NCBI RefSeq assembly: GCF_002860125.1
Contig: NZ_PGVA01000009.1
Span: 1 to 63,193 of the forward strand
DNA from: Bacillus canaveralius
Lineage (GTDB): Bacteria > Bacillota > Bacilli > Bacillales > Cytobacillaceae
Reading direction: 5' to 3'
DNA: 63,193 nucleotides
This document shows positions 24,971-35,420 of this stretch, in pieces (the first letter of the stretch is position 1; every line of letters begins with the position of its first letter). Position numbers and translations under genes: made by a program. A model generated the notes under the pieces. That model was not told the origin of the DNA. It made no database searches and saw only the letters and a program-made list of their open reading frames with translations.

Positions 24971-26260
24971 TTACCCCTTCAGCTTGGAAAAAGCCTGCTC
25001 TGCAGCACTGATTGTTTTCGCTATATCTTCATCGCTATGTGCGGTTGATAAGAAAAGGCCTTCAAATTGCGATGGCGGTAAAAACACTCCTTGATCCGCC
25101 ATTTCCCGGTAATAAGCTGCAAAATAGTCCAGGTTCGAGGTTTTCGCTTTTTCATAATTGGTGACTTCCTCATTGGTAAAAAAGAATCCAATCATCGAAC
25201 CGGCCCGGTTTACCGTATGGGGGACGCCATATTTTTCGGCGGCTGCTTTAAAGCCCTCCTCAAGCTGGTCCGCTTTCCTTTCAAACTCCTGATACGATTC
25301 AGGTGTCAACTGGCTTAGCGTTTCGAGGCCTGCTGTCATTGCCAGCGGGTTTCCTGATAAAGTTCCAGCCTGGTAAATAGGTCCGCTCGGAGCGATTCTT
25401 TCCATAATTTCTACCTTGCCACCGTAAGCGCCAACCGGCAGTCCCCCGCCGATCACTTTTCCGAGGCAGGTTAAGTCAGGTGTGACACCGTAATAACCCT
25501 GGGCACAATGATAGCTGACACGGAAGCCTGTCATAACTTCATCAAAGATTAGTAACGTGCCATATTGCGTCGTAATTTCGCGGATTCCTTCGAGAAAGCC
25601 CGGCTGCGGCGGAACAACGCCCATATTGCCGGCAACCGGCTCGACAATCACAGCAGCGATATCTTCGCCAAATTGCTTAAATGCCGCCGTTAAACCGTCA
25701 AGATCATTATAAGGTACCGTGATCGTGTTCCGGGCAATCCCTTCAGGAACACCGGGGCTGTCCGGAAGCCCGAGAGTGGCGACACCGGAACCGGCCTTTA
25801 TTAGCAAAGAATCACCATGGCCATGGTAACAGCCTTCGAATTTAACAATCTTATTCCGTCCTGTATAGCCGCGGGCTAAACGTAACGCACTCATCGTCGC
25901 CTCGGTGCCCGAAGACACCATGCGCACCATTTCAATCGACGGGACACGATCAATGACCAGCTTTGCCAGCTCATTTTCAATCAGTGTCGGGGCGCCAAAG
26001 CTTGTTCCCTGCTCGGCAACCTTTTTAATCGATTCAATCACCCGGTCATTCGAATGGCCAAGAATTAACGGGCCCCATGAAAGGACATAATCGATATATT
26101 CATTGCCATCAATATCGTAAATTTTCGAGCCTTTCCCGCCTGCCATAAAAATCGGCTCCATGTTCACCGATTTAAACGCGCGGACCGGGCTGTTGACTCC
26201 CCCCGGCATAAGCTTCCTGGCTTCTTTAAAAGCCTCAGCAGATTTTTGATAAGAACGCAT
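24971..26260 (-). CDS. hemL: Glutamate-1-semialdehyde 2,1-aminomutase
   Basis: HemL is the PLP enzyme that turns glutamate-1-semialdehyde into 5-aminolevulinate, second step of the C5 haem route. 429 residues from ATG 26260 ([20 protein letters not shown]), preceded by AAAAGAGGG; six extra codons upstream are not needed. PLP-lysine region [18 protein letters not shown] and the PLP-binding DEVMTGFR are present, as is [10 protein letters not shown]. Last gene of hemAXCDBL. Directly after its stop the same frame stays open for 20 more codons with a Cys-rich sequence (see findings). Confidence 0.96.
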   Translation of the reverse strand: MRSYQKSAEAFKEARKLMPGGVNSPVRAFKSVNMEPIFMAGGKGSKIYDIDGNEYIDYVLSWGPLILGHSNDRVIESIKKVAEQGTSFGAPTLIENELAKLVIDRVPSIEMVRMVSSGTEATMSALRLARGYTGRNKIVKFEGCYHGHGDSLLIKAGSGVATLGLPDSPGVPEGIARNTITVPYNDLDGLTAAFKQFGEDIAAVIVEPVAGNMGVVPPQPGFLEGIREITTQYGTLLIFDEVMTGFRVSYHCAQGYYGVTPDLTCLGKVIGGGLPVGAYGGKVEIMERIAPSGPIYQAGTLSGNPLAMTAGLETLSQLTPESYQEFERKADQLEEGFKAAAEKYGVPHTVNRAGSMIGFFFTNEEVTNYEKAKTSNLDYFAAYYREMADQGVFLPPSQFEGLFLSTAHSDEDIAKTISAAEQAFSKLKG

Positions 26261-26293
26261 CGCTATCCCTCTTTTCATTAGGTTGGAAGTGGT

Positions 26294-27271
26294 TTACTGT
26301 TCTCTTAGCCAGCGTGCCGCATCCTTTGCGTGATACGTAATAATCAGATCGGCTCCGGCACGCTTCATGCCTGTTAACATTTCCATGACAATATTTTTTT
26401 CGTCGATCCAGCCATTTTGCGCAGCCGCTTTGACCATTGAATATTCTCCGCTGACATTATAAATAACCATTGGGAGATTTATATTGTTTTTTACATCCCT
26501 TAGTATATCTAAATACGGCATGCCGGGCTTAACGATCAGAAAGTCAGCACCTTCCATTAAATCGGATTCCGCTTCCCTTAAGGCTTCAAGCCTGTTGGCC
26601 GGATCCATCTGGTACGATTTCCTGTCACCGAACTGCGGAGTGCTTTCAGCAGCCTCACGGAACGGGCCATAGAAAGCAGACGCATATTTGACGGCGTAAG
26701 ACATGATCGGCACATCCTCAAAGCCTGCTTCGTCCAGCCCTGCGCGTATTGCCGCAACAAAGCCATCCATCATATTGGATGGGGCAATGATGTCGGCGCC
26801 GGCCTTTGCCTGGCTGACTGCGGTTTGGACGAGCAACTCGAGCGATGGATCGTTCAAAACCTTTCCGTTCTCAATCACTCCGCAATGGCCATGGCTCGTG
26901 TATTCGCATAGACATGTGTCAGCAACCACGACGATATTCGGGAAGCTTTTTTTAATTAAGCGGGTCGCTTCCTGGACAATTCCATGGTCATGAAAGGCTC
27001 CCTGCCCGCACTCATCTTTTTCCGCCGGAATTCCAAACAAGAGGACAGATTTAATGCCGAGTGAAACGACTTCGTTCATTTCTTCTTCAAGCCTGTCCAA
27101 TGATAAATTAAAGACACCTGGCATTGAAGAAATTTCTTTTCTTATATTGTCACCTTCTGCGATAAATAGCGGGTAAATCAAATCTTCCAAACGCAAAAAG
27201 TTTTCACGGACGAGTTCGCGCATCGCAGCTGTTTGCCGCAAGCGGCGATGACGGTTAAATTGTAGACTCAT
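26294..27271 (-). CDS. hemB: Delta-aminolevulinic acid dehydratase (porphobilinogen synthase)
   Basis: HemB condenses two 5-aminolevulinates to porphobilinogen. The 325-residue protein has the Cys-rich metal site ([14 protein letters not shown]) and the two Schiff-base lysine regions, one around [16 protein letters not shown] and the other [14 protein letters not shown]. The start ATG has TCAGGAGG eight bases upstream and overlaps the end of hemD by 17 bases, indicating coupling. It lies 33 bases before hemL. Confidence 0.96.
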   Translation of the reverse strand: MSLQFNRHRRLRQTAAMRELVRENFLRLEDLIYPLFIAEGDNIRKEISSMPGVFNLSLDRLEEEMNEVVSLGIKSVLLFGIPAEKDECGQGAFHDHGIVQEATRLIKKSFPNIVVVADTCLCEYTSHGHCGVIENGKVLNDPSLELLVQTAVSQAKAGADIIAPSNMMDGFVAAIRAGLDEAGFEDVPIMSYAVKYASAFYGPFREAAESTPQFGDRKSYQMDPANRLEALREAESDLMEGADFLIVKPGMPYLDILRDVKNNINLPMVIYNVSGEYSMVKAAAQNGWIDEKNIVMEMLTGMKRAGADLIITYHAKDAARWLREQ

Positions 27272-28055
27272 TATTATTACCTCCTGATGTTAAATATGTA
27301 GCCAAATTGTTTACCATTCCTTGAACCGTATAGGTGTCAGGCATTACATGTACTATAAGGCCATAAAACTCGGCCCTTGCCTTCGTCACCGGCCCGATAC
27401 AGGCAACCAGACAATCATTAACACTATCCTTCAGGCCTTCAGCTGCTGCCGTTTCAAAGAAGTGGTCGACGATCGAAGGGCTTGTAAAAGTCAAAATATC
27501 AAGCTGCTTCCCTTTAATCATGTCAGTGAGCCGGCTGCGGCTGGCCGGAGGTAAAAAGGTTTCATAAATGATTAGCTCATCGACAGCCGCCCCTGCTTTC
27601 CGAAGCGATTCTGCAATGTACCCGCGGGCAAGATTCCCCTTCGGCAGCAAAATCTTCTCGCCGCCTTCCAACAATGGCAAAAACTCTTTTACAAAGGCTT
27701 CCGCTACATACTCGGATGGTGTAAATCCGGTTACCAGCCCTTTTTTAAGAAGCCGCTGCCTCGTTTTTTCGCCAATCGCCGCAATTTTAGGAAAGGAATC
27801 GCTTTGAAAGTGCGGCAAAAAAGAAAAAAATGTCTCGACCGTTACACTGCTCGTAAAAATAATCCAATTATAAGTATGCAAGTTTTCGCATGCTTTTACT
27901 ATTGCTGCGGATTTTTCTGCAGCCTTAAAATCAATAAGAGGGATTTCCACCGGAATCCCTCCATACCTTCTGACAAGATCCGAAAATGAACTTGCCTGTT
28001 TTTTTGATCTTGGGATTAAAACGGTTTTTCCTTGCAAAGGCAGGGCAGCAGTCAT
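27255..28055 (-). CDS. hemD: Uroporphyrinogen-III synthase
   Basis: HemD closes and inverts ring D of hydroxymethylbilane to form uroporphyrinogen III. Sequence conservation in the family is low, but the 266-residue length and two-lobe pattern fit. Recognisable parts are [56 protein letters not shown] and [16 protein letters not shown]. Position between hemC (four-base overlap) and hemB (17-base overlap) supports the call. Confidence 0.93.
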   Translation of the reverse strand: MTAALPLQGKTVLIPRSKKQASSFSDLVRRYGGIPVEIPLIDFKAAEKSAAIVKACENLHTYNWIIFTSSVTVETFFSFLPHFQSDSFPKIAAIGEKTRQRLLKKGLVTGFTPSEYVAEAFVKEFLPLLEGGEKILLPKGNLARGYIAESLRKAGAAVDELIIYETFLPPASRSRLTDMIKGKQLDILTFTSPSIVDHFFETAAAEGLKDSVNDCLVACIGPVTKARAEFYGLIVHVMPDTYTVQGMVNNLATYLTSGGNNNESTI

Positions 28056-28987
28056 TGTTGGTCAAGCTCCCTTTTTACCTGGTCGATTAAATTTTTGGCG
28101 CCTTTTTCGATTAGCTTTTCTGCCGCCAATACTCCAAGCCTTTCAGGGTCTTGTCCCCTCACCTGCTCTTTATAAATCGTTTTGCCATCAGGTGAAGCGA
28201 CAAGCGCCGTTAAAACAATCGCACCGTCTTCAGCACTAGTGGCATAGCCGGCAATCGGAACCTGGCAGCCGCCCTCCATCATATTGAGATAAGCCCGTTC
28301 AGCACGAACCGTTCTTGCAGTGTCCGTACTCGTGAACTTATCAAACAGGGCACGCAGTTCTGAATCCGACTCCCGGCATTCAATTGAAAGTGCACCCTGG
28401 CCGACAGCCGGGACGCAAACCTCGGGATCTAAAAATTCGGTGACTACGTCTGTTGCCCAGCCCATTCTTGATAAACCGGCAGCAGCCAGAATAATCGCAT
28501 CGTATTCTTCCGTTTCAAGCTTGCCAAGACGGGTATCGATATTGCCGCGGATCCATTTAATCTCAAGGTCAGGCCGCACTGCGAGGAGCTGTGCGCTTCT
28601 GCGCAGGCTGCTCGTTCCGATTACCGCCCCTGGTCTCAGTTCGGCGAGAGGAAGACGGCTTTTCGAGATCAGCGCATCCCGGGCGTCTTCACGTTCTGGG
28701 ATACAGCCGATTGTCAGGCCGTCAGGAAGGACAGCCGGCATATCTTTCATGCTATGAACTGCCATATCAATGTCCCCGTCGATCATTGCCTGCTCGATCT
28801 CCTTGACGAAAAGACCTTTCCCGCCTACTTTGGAAAGCGTCACATCTAAAATCCGGTCACCCTTTGTGACAATTTCCTTCACTTCAAAATCGAACGCGGG
28901 ATCAAACTTCTTTAATTGATCAATCACCCAATTCGTTTGTGTTAATGCCAGCTTGCTCCGTCTTGAACCGACTATTATTTTTCTCAT
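28052..28987 (-). CDS. hemC: Hydroxymethylbilane synthase (porphobilinogen deaminase)
   Basis: HemC polymerises four porphobilinogens into hydroxymethylbilane. The 311-residue protein has the N-terminal [30 protein letters not shown], the aspartate loop region [11 protein letters not shown], and the dipyrromethane-cofactor cysteine in [15 protein letters not shown]. Overlaps hemD by four bases and lies 16 bases after hemX. Confidence 0.96.
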   Translation of the reverse strand: MRKIIVGSRRSKLALTQTNWVIDQLKKFDPAFDFEVKEIVTKGDRILDVTLSKVGGKGLFVKEIEQAMIDGDIDMAVHSMKDMPAVLPDGLTIGCIPEREDARDALISKSRLPLAELRPGAVIGTSSLRRSAQLLAVRPDLEIKWIRGNIDTRLGKLETEEYDAIILAAAGLSRMGWATDVVTEFLDPEVCVPAVGQGALSIECRESDSELRALFDKFTSTDTARTVRAERAYLNMMEGGCQVPIAGYATSAEDGAIVLTALVASPDGKTIYKEQVRGQDPERLGVLAAEKLIEKGAKNLIDQVKRELDQQ

Positions 28988-29003
28988 GACTGCCTCCTAA
29001 AAA

Positions 29004-29837
29004 TCACGTATTCCAAAAATGAAAAGAAGATAATTGCCCGAAAAGGAAAAAATTAATTAAGACGATTAAAAATGACGCGACATTCCAGAGTGCAAGCGAT
29101 TTGCCAAACTTCCCTTTCGCGACGCGCTGGTACAGATAGATGCTGTAAGCGGCCAGGACAATGAAAGAGCCTATTACCTTCGCGTCAAACCAATGCATAT
29201 CCGGCACTTTAATATAGGCCCACTGCACTCCAAGAATAAGGCCCAGTATCAGCATTGGTACGCCAATGACGTTTAAAACGTAAGACATATGCTCCAATCT
29301 TGATAAATCGGTAATCCGCATCAAGCGTTTGCCCCATTTTTTCCGTTTCAGCAAATCGTATTGAATCAAATACAGAAGCGAGAATACAAACGAAAGGGAG
29401 AACGCGCCGTACGACAAAATCGCCATCGTAATATGGATTAACAGCAGTTCGGAAACGAGCTGCCGGGCGATTATTTCTGATTCATACTGGATCGGCATAA
29501 ATGTATGAATCGCCATAATCATAAATCCCAATATATTGGCGAAAAAAACGATAAAATCAACCCGCAATAGACGGTTGATTGCCAATGACAAGGTGATCAG
29601 CACCCATGCATAGAAATAAAGGCCTTCAAAAATCGTCAGAACCGGAAACCGGCCCGTTTTCAGCATATATAAAAACAGAAATGAAGTTTGCAAAACCCAT
29701 ACAAATGCAAGTAACCAGAAGGCTGCTTTATTCGCCTTCCGGTTATGGTGAAGAAAATCGATAAAATATAAAAGCACGCTTAAGGCATACAGAACAATCG
29801 TCAGTTCGTGCAGCCGAGTCATATAAATGTCAAACAT
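29004..29837 (-). CDS. hemX: HemX, membrane protein that lowers HemA level (CcsA/CcmC-like)
   Basis: HemX is a polytopic membrane protein of the cytochrome c assembly (CcsA-like) superfamily. In B. subtilis it lowers the amount of HemA. 277 residues from ATG 29837, chosen because AGAGAGGGTG precedes it; three upstream codons in frame begin inside this site. About eight hydrophobic segments are visible, with the loop SYGAFSLSFVFSLLYLIQYD and a tryptophan-containing WAYIKVPDMHWFDAK region. Lies between hemA (15 bases) and hemC, the usual place. Confidence 0.92.
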   Translation of the reverse strand: MFDIYMTRLHELTIVLYALSVLLYFIDFLHHNRKANKAAFWLLAFVWVLQTSFLFLYMLKTGRFPVLTIFEGLYFYAWVLITLSLAINRLLRVDFIVFFANILGFMIMAIHTFMPIQYESEIIARQLVSELLLIHITMAILSYGAFSLSFVFSLLYLIQYDLLKRKKWGKRLMRITDLSRLEHMSYVLNVIGVPMLILGLILGVQWAYIKVPDMHWFDAKVIGSFIVLAAYSIYLYQRVAKGKFGKSLALWNVASFLIVLINFFLFGQLSSFHFWNT

Positions 29838-29852
29838 AATCAGCACCCTCTC

Positions 29853-31199
29853 TTATGATTGAAAGGAAGCCTCCGTTGAATGAACGTTAACCTTTTCTTT
29901 ATCGGCCGCTTTCATTTCTTGCTGCCCTGCAACAAGCTGTTCAATGTTGAAAATCTTGACAAATAAGTCAAGGGCCTGATCGGCATCAGGCTGTGAGGCC
30001 AGTTCCTTCGCCTGCAAAATCGGATCCTTTAAAAGCTGGTTGATAATGCTCTTCGTATGCTTATTTAGTACCTTTATATCCCGCTCTGACAAATTAGGAA
30101 GCTTTCTTTCGAGGCTCTGCATCGTATCAGCCTGGATCGTGAGCGCTTTTTCGCGAAGCGCCGAAATAACAGGAACAACTCCAAGCATCTTCAGCCACTG
30201 TTTGAATTCAACGATTTCCGCCTCAATCATCATCATAATCTTTTCCGCTGCCTTTTGCCGCTCTTTCAGGTTGGATTCAACTATGCCTTCAAGATCGTCA
30301 ATATCGTAAAGGAAAACACCTTCCAGCTCTGCAAGCGCTGGGTCCAAATCGCGCGGCACGGCAATGTCAACCATGAATAAAGGCTTGCCTTTGCGCATTT
30401 TTTCAACCTGGAGCATTTGTTCCTTTGTGACGACAAAGCCATTTGCTCCAGTCGAACTGATTAAAATATCCGCATCTATGAGGGCACATTGCAACTCTTG
30501 GAGCGTTTTTGCCTGGCCGGAAAAGCGGTTGGCCAAATTGGCCGCTTTTTCAAAAGTGCGGTTAATGACCGTCACTTTGCTGGCTCCGTTCGCATGAAGG
30601 TTTTGAATGGCAAGTTCACCCATTTTGCCTGCCCCAAGCACAAGAACATGCTTATTCTCGAGAGAGCCGAAAATCTTCTTGGCAAGTTCTACGGCTGCAT
30701 AGCTGACTGAAACAGCATTTGCACCGATATCGGTTTCAGCGTGGCCGCGTTTGGCGACAGTGACAGATTGTTTAAAAAGCTGGTTAAACACCGTTCCAAT
30801 CGTGTTTTCTGCCTGCGCGAGCAGAAAGCTGGAACGCACCTGTCCCAGTATTTGTGTCTCGCCAAGAATCATTGAGTTTAAGCCGCATGAAACTTTGAAC
30901 AAATGCTCGACCGCTCCGTCTTGTTCATAAATAAATAAGAACGGTGAAAATTCATTTTGTTCGATTCCAAACCACTGTGACAAAAATTCTTTTATATAAT
31001 AGCGGCCAGTATGTAACTGGTCGACAACTGCATATATTTCCGTACGGTTGCACGTGGAAATAATCACGTTTTCGAGAATGCTCTTTTTCTCTTTTAGAGC
31101 TTTCATCGCCTCACCCAAGTCCGGCTCGTTAAACGTTAATCGTTCCCTAATTTCGACAGGGGCCGTTTTATAGTTAAGACCGACAACTAAAATATGCAT
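29853..31199 (-). CDS. hemA: Glutamyl-tRNA reductase
   Basis: HemA reduces glutamyl-tRNA to glutamate-1-semialdehyde with NADPH, the committed step of haem synthesis. The 448-residue protein has the catalytic cysteine in [13 protein letters not shown], the [18 protein letters not shown] signature and a NADPH Rossmann motif ([16 protein letters not shown]). A C-terminal dimerisation helix is present. First gene of the operon, with a promoter and a partial PerR-type box upstream. HemX, encoded next, is its known negative effector in relatives. Confidence 0.97.
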   Translation of the reverse strand: MHILVVGLNYKTAPVEIRERLTFNEPDLGEAMKALKEKKSILENVIISTCNRTEIYAVVDQLHTGRYYIKEFLSQWFGIEQNEFSPFLFIYEQDGAVEHLFKVSCGLNSMILGETQILGQVRSSFLLAQAENTIGTVFNQLFKQSVTVAKRGHAETDIGANAVSVSYAAVELAKKIFGSLENKHVLVLGAGKMGELAIQNLHANGASKVTVINRTFEKAANLANRFSGQAKTLQELQCALIDADILISSTGANGFVVTKEQMLQVEKMRKGKPLFMVDIAVPRDLDPALAELEGVFLYDIDDLEGIVESNLKERQKAAEKIMMMIEAEIVEFKQWLKMLGVVPVISALREKALTIQADTMQSLERKLPNLSERDIKVLNKHTKSIINQLLKDPILQAKELASQPDADQALDLFVKIFNIEQLVAGQQEMKAADKEKVNVHSTEASFQS

Positions 31200-31237
31200 T
31201 TGTTATTTCCACCCCCAAACAAAATTGCATAGAAAAA

Positions 31238-31252
31238 CTAATATTATTATAA
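31238..31252 (-). promoter_or_regulatory. hemA promoter -10 box overlapping a partial PerR-type box
   Basis: On the minus strand TTATAATAATATTAG contains a good -10 hexamer (TATAAT), about 40 bases before hemA. It matches the Per box consensus (TTATAATNATTATAA) at 11 of 14 fixed positions. B. subtilis hemA is known to be under PerR control, which makes a similar function plausible; the right half-site is poor. Confidence 0.4.
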
Positions 31253-31455
31253 CATGTCCACTTCCGATGTTCCCGTTAAAAATGTGAACAGAAACCGAAA
31301 TAAATATGGTAACATAGAAAAGCAGAATAGGCTTATTCATGCCTGGTTATTGTTGTTTTTATCATACTAAAGTCATGAATCGACAAATACTTCCTTCTGT
31401 ACATTATCAAAAAAAGCTTATATATTCAAGCAATCGTTACTGGAGTGGTAAAAGA

Positions 31456-31941
31456 ATGAAAAATCAGCGTATTTTCCCTGGAGTCATATTAATTGGTTTT
31501 GGCCTCTATTTCTACTTGCAGCAATCCCAATTCACATTATTCCAGGAATTTTATACTTGGCCGACCCTGCTGATGATCGTCGGCATTGCCTTTTTGGGAC
31601 AAGGGTATGGAGCAAGAGACTATGAGGCGATTCTTCCCGGTGTTATTTTAGTCGGTTTTGGTCTTCATTTTCATGTCGTCAACCGTCTCGAAATCTGGCC
31701 GGATCATATCGGGACCTTTATTTTGGTGATCGCACTCGGCTTTTTGCTGCGCTACCAAAAGGTCGGCAACGGACTGTTTCAAGGGTTGTTATTTTTGGCG
31801 CTTGCCGCCTTGTTAATGTTTTACGACAAGATCGCGAACTGGTTCGGACTGCTTGAAAACAGCGTGTCGCTTGCCTGGAAATTCTGGCCTGCCGTTCTCG
31901 TCCTGATCGGTGTGTATATGCTATTTTTTAAGAAAAAGTAG
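31456..31941 (+). CDS. Polytopic membrane protein, YsxD-like, unknown function
   Basis: 162 residues from the ATG at 31456 (MKNQRIFPGVILIGFGLYFYLQ), preceded by GGAGTGGTAAAAG. Upstream codons in the same frame lack coding character. Five or six short hydrophobic segments each begin with a (F/L)PGVILIGFGL or (W)PAVLVLIGVYML pattern. This internal repeat is typical of the LiaI/LiaF-type (DUF5668-like) transmembrane region. Plus-strand gene between hemA and the ABC transporter. B. subtilis carries ysxD between ysxC and hemA, so it may be its counterpart. Function unknown. Confidence 0.75.
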   Translation: MKNQRIFPGVILIGFGLYFYLQQSQFTLFQEFYTWPTLLMIVGIAFLGQGYGARDYEAILPGVILVGFGLHFHVVNRLEIWPDHIGTFILVIALGFLLRYQKVGNGLFQGLLFLALAALLMFYDKIANWFGLLENSVSLAWKFWPAVLVLIGVYMLFFKKK

Positions 31942-31990
31942 ACTAGGTGGAAGTACCTATTAGACACCGCCATTCTGGAAAAAATAAAAG

Positions 31991-32027
31991 GAATACAGGG
32001 ATTATATGAATACTTCCCTGACTTCCT
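31991..32027. terminator. Terminator after the ABC transporter operon
   Basis: GGAAGTCAGGGA pairs imperfectly with TCCCTGTATTCC on the minus strand, followed by TTTTATTTTTTCC. The other side also has a T-run, so it may stop the convergent plus-strand gene as well. Confidence 0.6.
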
Positions 32028-32030
32028 TTT

Positions 32031-32768
32031 TTATAACACCGAATTTAGAAAATCTTTTGTCCGCTGCTCTTTAGGATTGTCAAAAAGTTGCAACGGAGGC
32101 CCTTCCTCAACAATTTTTCCGTCGTCCATATAGACGGCCCAGTCGGCTACTTCGCGGGCAAACCCCATCTCATGGGTCACGACGACCATCGTCATTCCGT
32201 CTTCTGCAAGCTCCTTCATCGTTGCCAATACTTCTCCGACAAGCTCAGGATCAAGTGCCGAAGTTGGTTCATCAAACAGCATAATATCCGGTTTCATCGC
32301 TAACGCCCGGGCGATCGCAACACGCTGTTTCTGCCCGCCGGATAGCTTTCCGGGATATACATTCTCTTTATCGCTGAGTCCTACCTTTTTTAAAAGCTCC
32401 CGCGCTTCTTTTCTAGCTTGTTCCTTCGCTACTTTTTTTACATGGATTGGGGCTTCAATAATATTTTCGATAACGGTTTTATGGGGAAACAAATAAAAAT
32501 GTTGAAAAACCATTCCGACCCTTTCCCTTACGTGATTAAGATTATGAGTGTCTGCTTCAATACGCTCACCTTCAATGATGATATTGCCGCTGTCTTTCAA
32601 CTCCAAAAAGTTAAGGCAGCGAAGGAAGGTGCTCTTTCCCGATCCGCTTGCCCCGATCAGGCAGACAACATCGCTTTCTTTCACAGTCATATCGATATCT
32701 TTCAACACGTGAAGATCTCCGAATGACTTGTTCAGCTTTTGAACTTCGATCATGGCTCGTTTACTCAA
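32031..32768 (-). CDS. Amino-acid ABC transporter ATP-binding protein (GlnQ family)
   Basis: ATPase subunit of a polar amino-acid importer. The 245-residue protein has Walker [10 protein letters not shown], signature LSGGQKQR, Walker [13 protein letters not shown], the D-loop and a switch His ([10 protein letters not shown]). The start is probably TTG 32768, which has AAGGAGG nine bases upstream; an ATG five codons later is too far from it. Last gene of the three-gene unit, 20 bases after the permease. Confidence 0.93.
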   Translation of the reverse strand: MSKRAMIEVQKLNKSFGDLHVLKDIDMTVKESDVVCLIGASGSGKSTFLRCLNFLELKDSGNIIIEGERIEADTHNLNHVRERVGMVFQHFYLFPHKTVIENIIEAPIHVKKVAKEQARKEARELLKKVGLSDKENVYPGKLSGGQKQRVAIARALAMKPDIMLFDEPTSALDPELVGEVLATMKELAEDGMTMVVVTHEMGFAREVADWAVYMDDGKIVEEGPPLQLFDNPKEQRTKDFLNSVL

Positions 32769-32788
32769 ATTTGCGAGCCTCCTTCCTA

Positions 32789-33436
32789 TTAATCACTTAT
32801 CGACAATCGCGTTTCAATTACTTTTACAATAATTGAGAATAATAATACGAGAATCAGATAGTATACAGCGACGATTAACAAATATGTCATATAATCGTAT
32901 TGATTTGAACCATAGGTGGTTGCGACATTAAAGAGCTCGTACATTCCGATAAATGACGCAAGTGAAGAATCCTTTAATGCGATTATAAACTGATTGCCAA
33001 GCGGCGGCATCGCTCTCCTAATCGCCTGCGGCAAAATAATTCTCCGCATCGTCTGCCCTGCTGTCATACCGAGTGAACGGCCGGCCTCCCGCTGTCCTTG
33101 ATCTATTGATTGGATTGTACCCCTGAATATTTCTGCAATATAAGCACCGTTGTGGAAAGCCAGTCCCAATACGACTGACGTAAACTGGGAGATATCGAGA
33201 GCAGTCAATCCGAAATAGAAGATAAAAATTTGGACAACGAGCGGAGTTCCCCGCACCAGGAAAATGTAAAGATCGGCGATCCATTCAAGGACTTTTATTT
33301 TTGAGATTTTTAAAAAGGCAAAAAATAGGCCGATAAAGATGGCGATGAACACAGATACTGCTGTTAACTGAAAGGTGAGCACCATCCCTCGTAAGAACAC
33401 ATCGTACGTATCAATAAATTTTGTAAAAAACTCCAA
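32789..33436 (-). CDS. Amino-acid ABC transporter permease (HisM/GlnP family)
   Basis: Membrane subunit with about five transmembrane segments in 215 residues. The conserved EAA loop is present ([29 protein letters not shown] in form, beginning EAGRSLGM), which docks the ATPase. I start it at TTG 33436, preceded by GGAGGAGG. The longer frame starting at 33469 would read through the ribosome binding site. Homodimer likely, as only one permease gene is present. Confidence 0.92.
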   Translation of the reverse strand: MEFFTKFIDTYDVFLRGMVLTFQLTAVSVFIAIFIGLFFAFLKISKIKVLEWIADLYIFLVRGTPLVVQIFIFYFGLTALDISQFTSVVLGLAFHNGAYIAEIFRGTIQSIDQGQREAGRSLGMTAGQTMRRIILPQAIRRAMPPLGNQFIIALKDSSLASFIGMYELFNVATTYGSNQYDYMTYLLIVAVYYLILVLLFSIIVKVIETRLSISD

Positions 33437-33523
33437 TAGTCCTCCTCCTTCAAAAAAACAACTTATCATATCGTTAAAACAGAAAGGGACGAATGCGCAG
33501 TAGTTACGACTCGTCCCAACTGA

Positions 33524-34306
33524 TTACTGTTCTTCTGGATCTACTGTAATATCCTCGCCAATGTATTTCTCACTGATTTCTTTCAGCTTACCGTTTTTTC
33601 GAAGCGTTTCTAACGCTTCGTTTATTTTTTTAAGCAATTCCTCATTTTCTTTTGCCACCGCAATCGCCTGCTCACTGCGCCCAAGCAGTTCTTTCCCTTC
33701 AATCGCCATTCCGGAACCGATCGCTTCCTTACCGGTGACAAAATCGGTTATAACAGCATCATGCTTTCCTTTGCTCAACGATTCAAGCGCCGTTACATCA
33801 CTATCATAAAAAATGATATTATCGGTCACTTTTTCGGCTGTACTGGCATATGTCGAGCCTTTCGCTACGGCAACTTCCTTGTCTTTCAAATCATCGAGGC
33901 TTTCAATCGATTCGCCAGGGCGAACGAAGATTTGCGGTCCTGAATAATAATACGGGGTTGAAAAGTTAACAGCTTTTAAACGATCCTTATTAATCGTGTG
34001 GCTTGCCACAGCTGCGTCAAAACGGCCTGACTTTACGCCTTCAACAATTCCGCCAAACTTGAACTTTTTTTGAACCGGTTCAAGTCCGAGCTCTTTCGCT
34101 ACTGCTTCACCTACTTCAATGTCAAAACCGGTCATTTTTCCATCTGCACCGGTTACGCTAAATGGATTGAATTCACCGGAAGAAGCAAATGTGAATTTAC
34201 CTTCTTCTGCTAAGTTCATTCCATTTGATTCAGCTTCCTCAGAGCCGCATGCCCCAAGAATAAAAACCGAGAAGAATATAATGGCTGAGCTAAGTAACTT
34301 TTTCAC
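33524..34306 (-). CDS. Amino-acid ABC transporter substrate-binding lipoprotein
   Basis: This 260-residue extracellular binding protein has a lipobox (FILGACGS, lipidated Cys20). The SBP family 3 fold is seen in GEFNPFSVTGADGKMTGFDI, GRFDAAVASHTINKDR and VAVAKGSTYAS. First gene of the unit, 88 bases ahead of the permease. Substrate cannot be told from sequence alone; a polar amino acid or cystine is likely. A strong CodY box over the promoter supports a nitrogen or branched-chain-amino-acid-responsive import role. The transporter genes interrupt the usual hemA-ysxD-ysxC order. Confidence 0.92.
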   Translation of the reverse strand: MKKLLSSAIIFFSVFILGACGSEEAESNGMNLAEEGKFTFASSGEFNPFSVTGADGKMTGFDIEVGEAVAKELGLEPVQKKFKFGGIVEGVKSGRFDAAVASHTINKDRLKAVNFSTPYYYSGPQIFVRPGESIESLDDLKDKEVAVAKGSTYASTAEKVTDNIIFYDSDVTALESLSKGKHDAVITDFVTGKEAIGSGMAIEGKELLGRSEQAIAVAKENEELLKKINEALETLRKNGKLKEISEKYIGEDITVDPEEQ

Positions 34307-34370
34307 TTGAATGATTCCCCCTCTTTTTCTCTACTTTTTTGTAACACTATTAACCTTAACATCCAGCAGC

Positions 34371-34394
34371 AATTTTCACAAAATTCATATTATA
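34371..34394 (-). promoter_or_regulatory. ABC transporter promoter with near-perfect CodY box
   Basis: TATAAT on the minus strand at 34394-34389. AATTTTCACAAAATT (34371-34385) matches the CodY consensus AATTTTCWGAAAATT at 14 of 15 positions and covers the expected transcription start, 65-79 bases before the lipoprotein gene. Binding there would repress when GTP and branched-chain amino acids are plentiful. Confidence 0.7.
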
Positions 34395-34800
34395 CGATAA
34401 TTCGAGAAAATCAGTGATTACACCGGGTCACTATTAACCATCTGCTCCTAGTCGCTTTTTTCGGCCCTATCCTCCCATATCCCCCAAAATGCTCATGATC
34501 AAACCATAGTTTTAAGAAACTTTCCTTTCGCATAGTTATTTTTTCCTTATTAATATTATTAAAGAGCAAGATTTATGACAGCTGGCACGAAATAACATGA
34601 AATTCTACCTGGGTGAATTTCGTTAAGCAATTCTTTAATTCCAAAAACGAACAGTTATTTAATATTAAGATATTATTATTCGTTTCCTACGGCATTCTCT
34701 TGTTTATTTTAGACAACTTCATTCGTTTTTCGGTGTACCTTAGCACATTGTGAAATTTCCTCCGATTACGTACATTTATATATATATCTATCTAAACACG
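34395..34800. other. Intergenic region upstream of the ABC operon holding one copy of a 92-bp repeat
   Basis: About 400 bases without a credible gene. It is AT-rich, holds the first copy of a two-copy repeat (34643-34733), and ends at the engB terminator. I see no other structure between 34420 and 34630. Confidence 0.6.
34643..34733. repeat. Inverted-repeat-bounded 92-bp repeat, copy 1
   Basis: Starts AAAAACGAAC and ends TTCGTTTTTCGG, so its ends are inverted repeats. An internal TTATTCGTTTC carries the same core. A second copy of nearly equal length, in the same orientation, is at 60461-60552. Similarity extends some 10-20 bases beyond both ends (TTTAATT before, ACATTG after). Confidence 0.7.
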
Positions 34801-34836
34801 AAAAAGCCTGACGGCACAGAGCTGTCAGGCTTTTTT
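34801..34836 (-). terminator. Terminator after engB
   Basis: GCCTGACAGC pairs with GC.GTCAGGC around CTCTGT. A-run on one side and T-run on the other give a strong stem usable in both directions; engB ends three bases before it. Confidence 0.85.
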
Positions 34837-34838
34837 GT

Positions 34839-35420
34839 TCACATATAACTCGCAATGATCGACCAGGCTTTTTCTTTGCCCTCGCCTGTTTCCGAGGAAA
34901 AGAGGACAATATGGTCATGCTCATCAAGATCAAGTGTTTCTTTTGTAATTCGCAAATGCTTTTGCCATTTGCTTTTTGAAATTTTATCCGCTTTTGTCGC
35001 AATGATGATGCACGGGATATCATAATGCTTCAAAAAGTTATACATCATGATATCGTCTTCTGTTGGCGGATGCCGCAGATCAACAATCAGGAGAACGGCT
35101 TTGAGCTGTTCCCTGTTTGTTAAGTATGTTTCGATCATTCTTCCCCATGCTTCACGCTCCCGCTTGGAAACTTTGGCGTATCCGTATCCGGGAACGTCAA
35201 CAAAATGAAGCACGTCGTTAATTAAATAGAAGTTTAAAGTTTGTGTTTTCCCGGGTTTTGACGAGATCCTTGCCAAACCCCTGCGATTGAGCATTTTATT
35301 GATAAACGATGATTTTCCTACATTCGAGCGGCCAGCCAGGGCAAACTCGGGCAAATCCTCCGGTGGATATTGATCAGGCTTTACGGCACTGATGACAATT
35401 TCCGAGCTGACTACTTTCAT
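34839..35420 (-). CDS. ysxC: Ribosome biogenesis GTPase EngB/YsxC
   Basis: Essential GTPase for 50S ribosome assembly. The 193-residue protein has G1 [10 protein letters not shown]2/G3 with [10 protein letters not shown], and G4 ATKADK; G5 is near LFSSETGEG. Start overlaps the lonA stop by four bases (ATGA-type), so it is translated with lonA. Confidence 0.96.
   Translation of the reverse strand: MKVVSSEIVISAVKPDQYPPEDLPEFALAGRSNVGKSSFINKMLNRRGLARISSKPGKTQTLNFYLINDVLHFVDVPGYGYAKVSKREREAWGRMIETYLTNREQLKAVLLIVDLRHPPTEDDIMMYNFLKHYDIPCIIIATKADKISKSKWQKHLRITKETLDLDEHDHIVLFSSETGEGKEKAWSIIASYM

Noticed and set aside
34643-34733. Purine riboswitch in the repeat
   Set aside because: The conserved purine aptamer segments (such as the TATAATC and CCGTAAAT loops) are not present in either copy.
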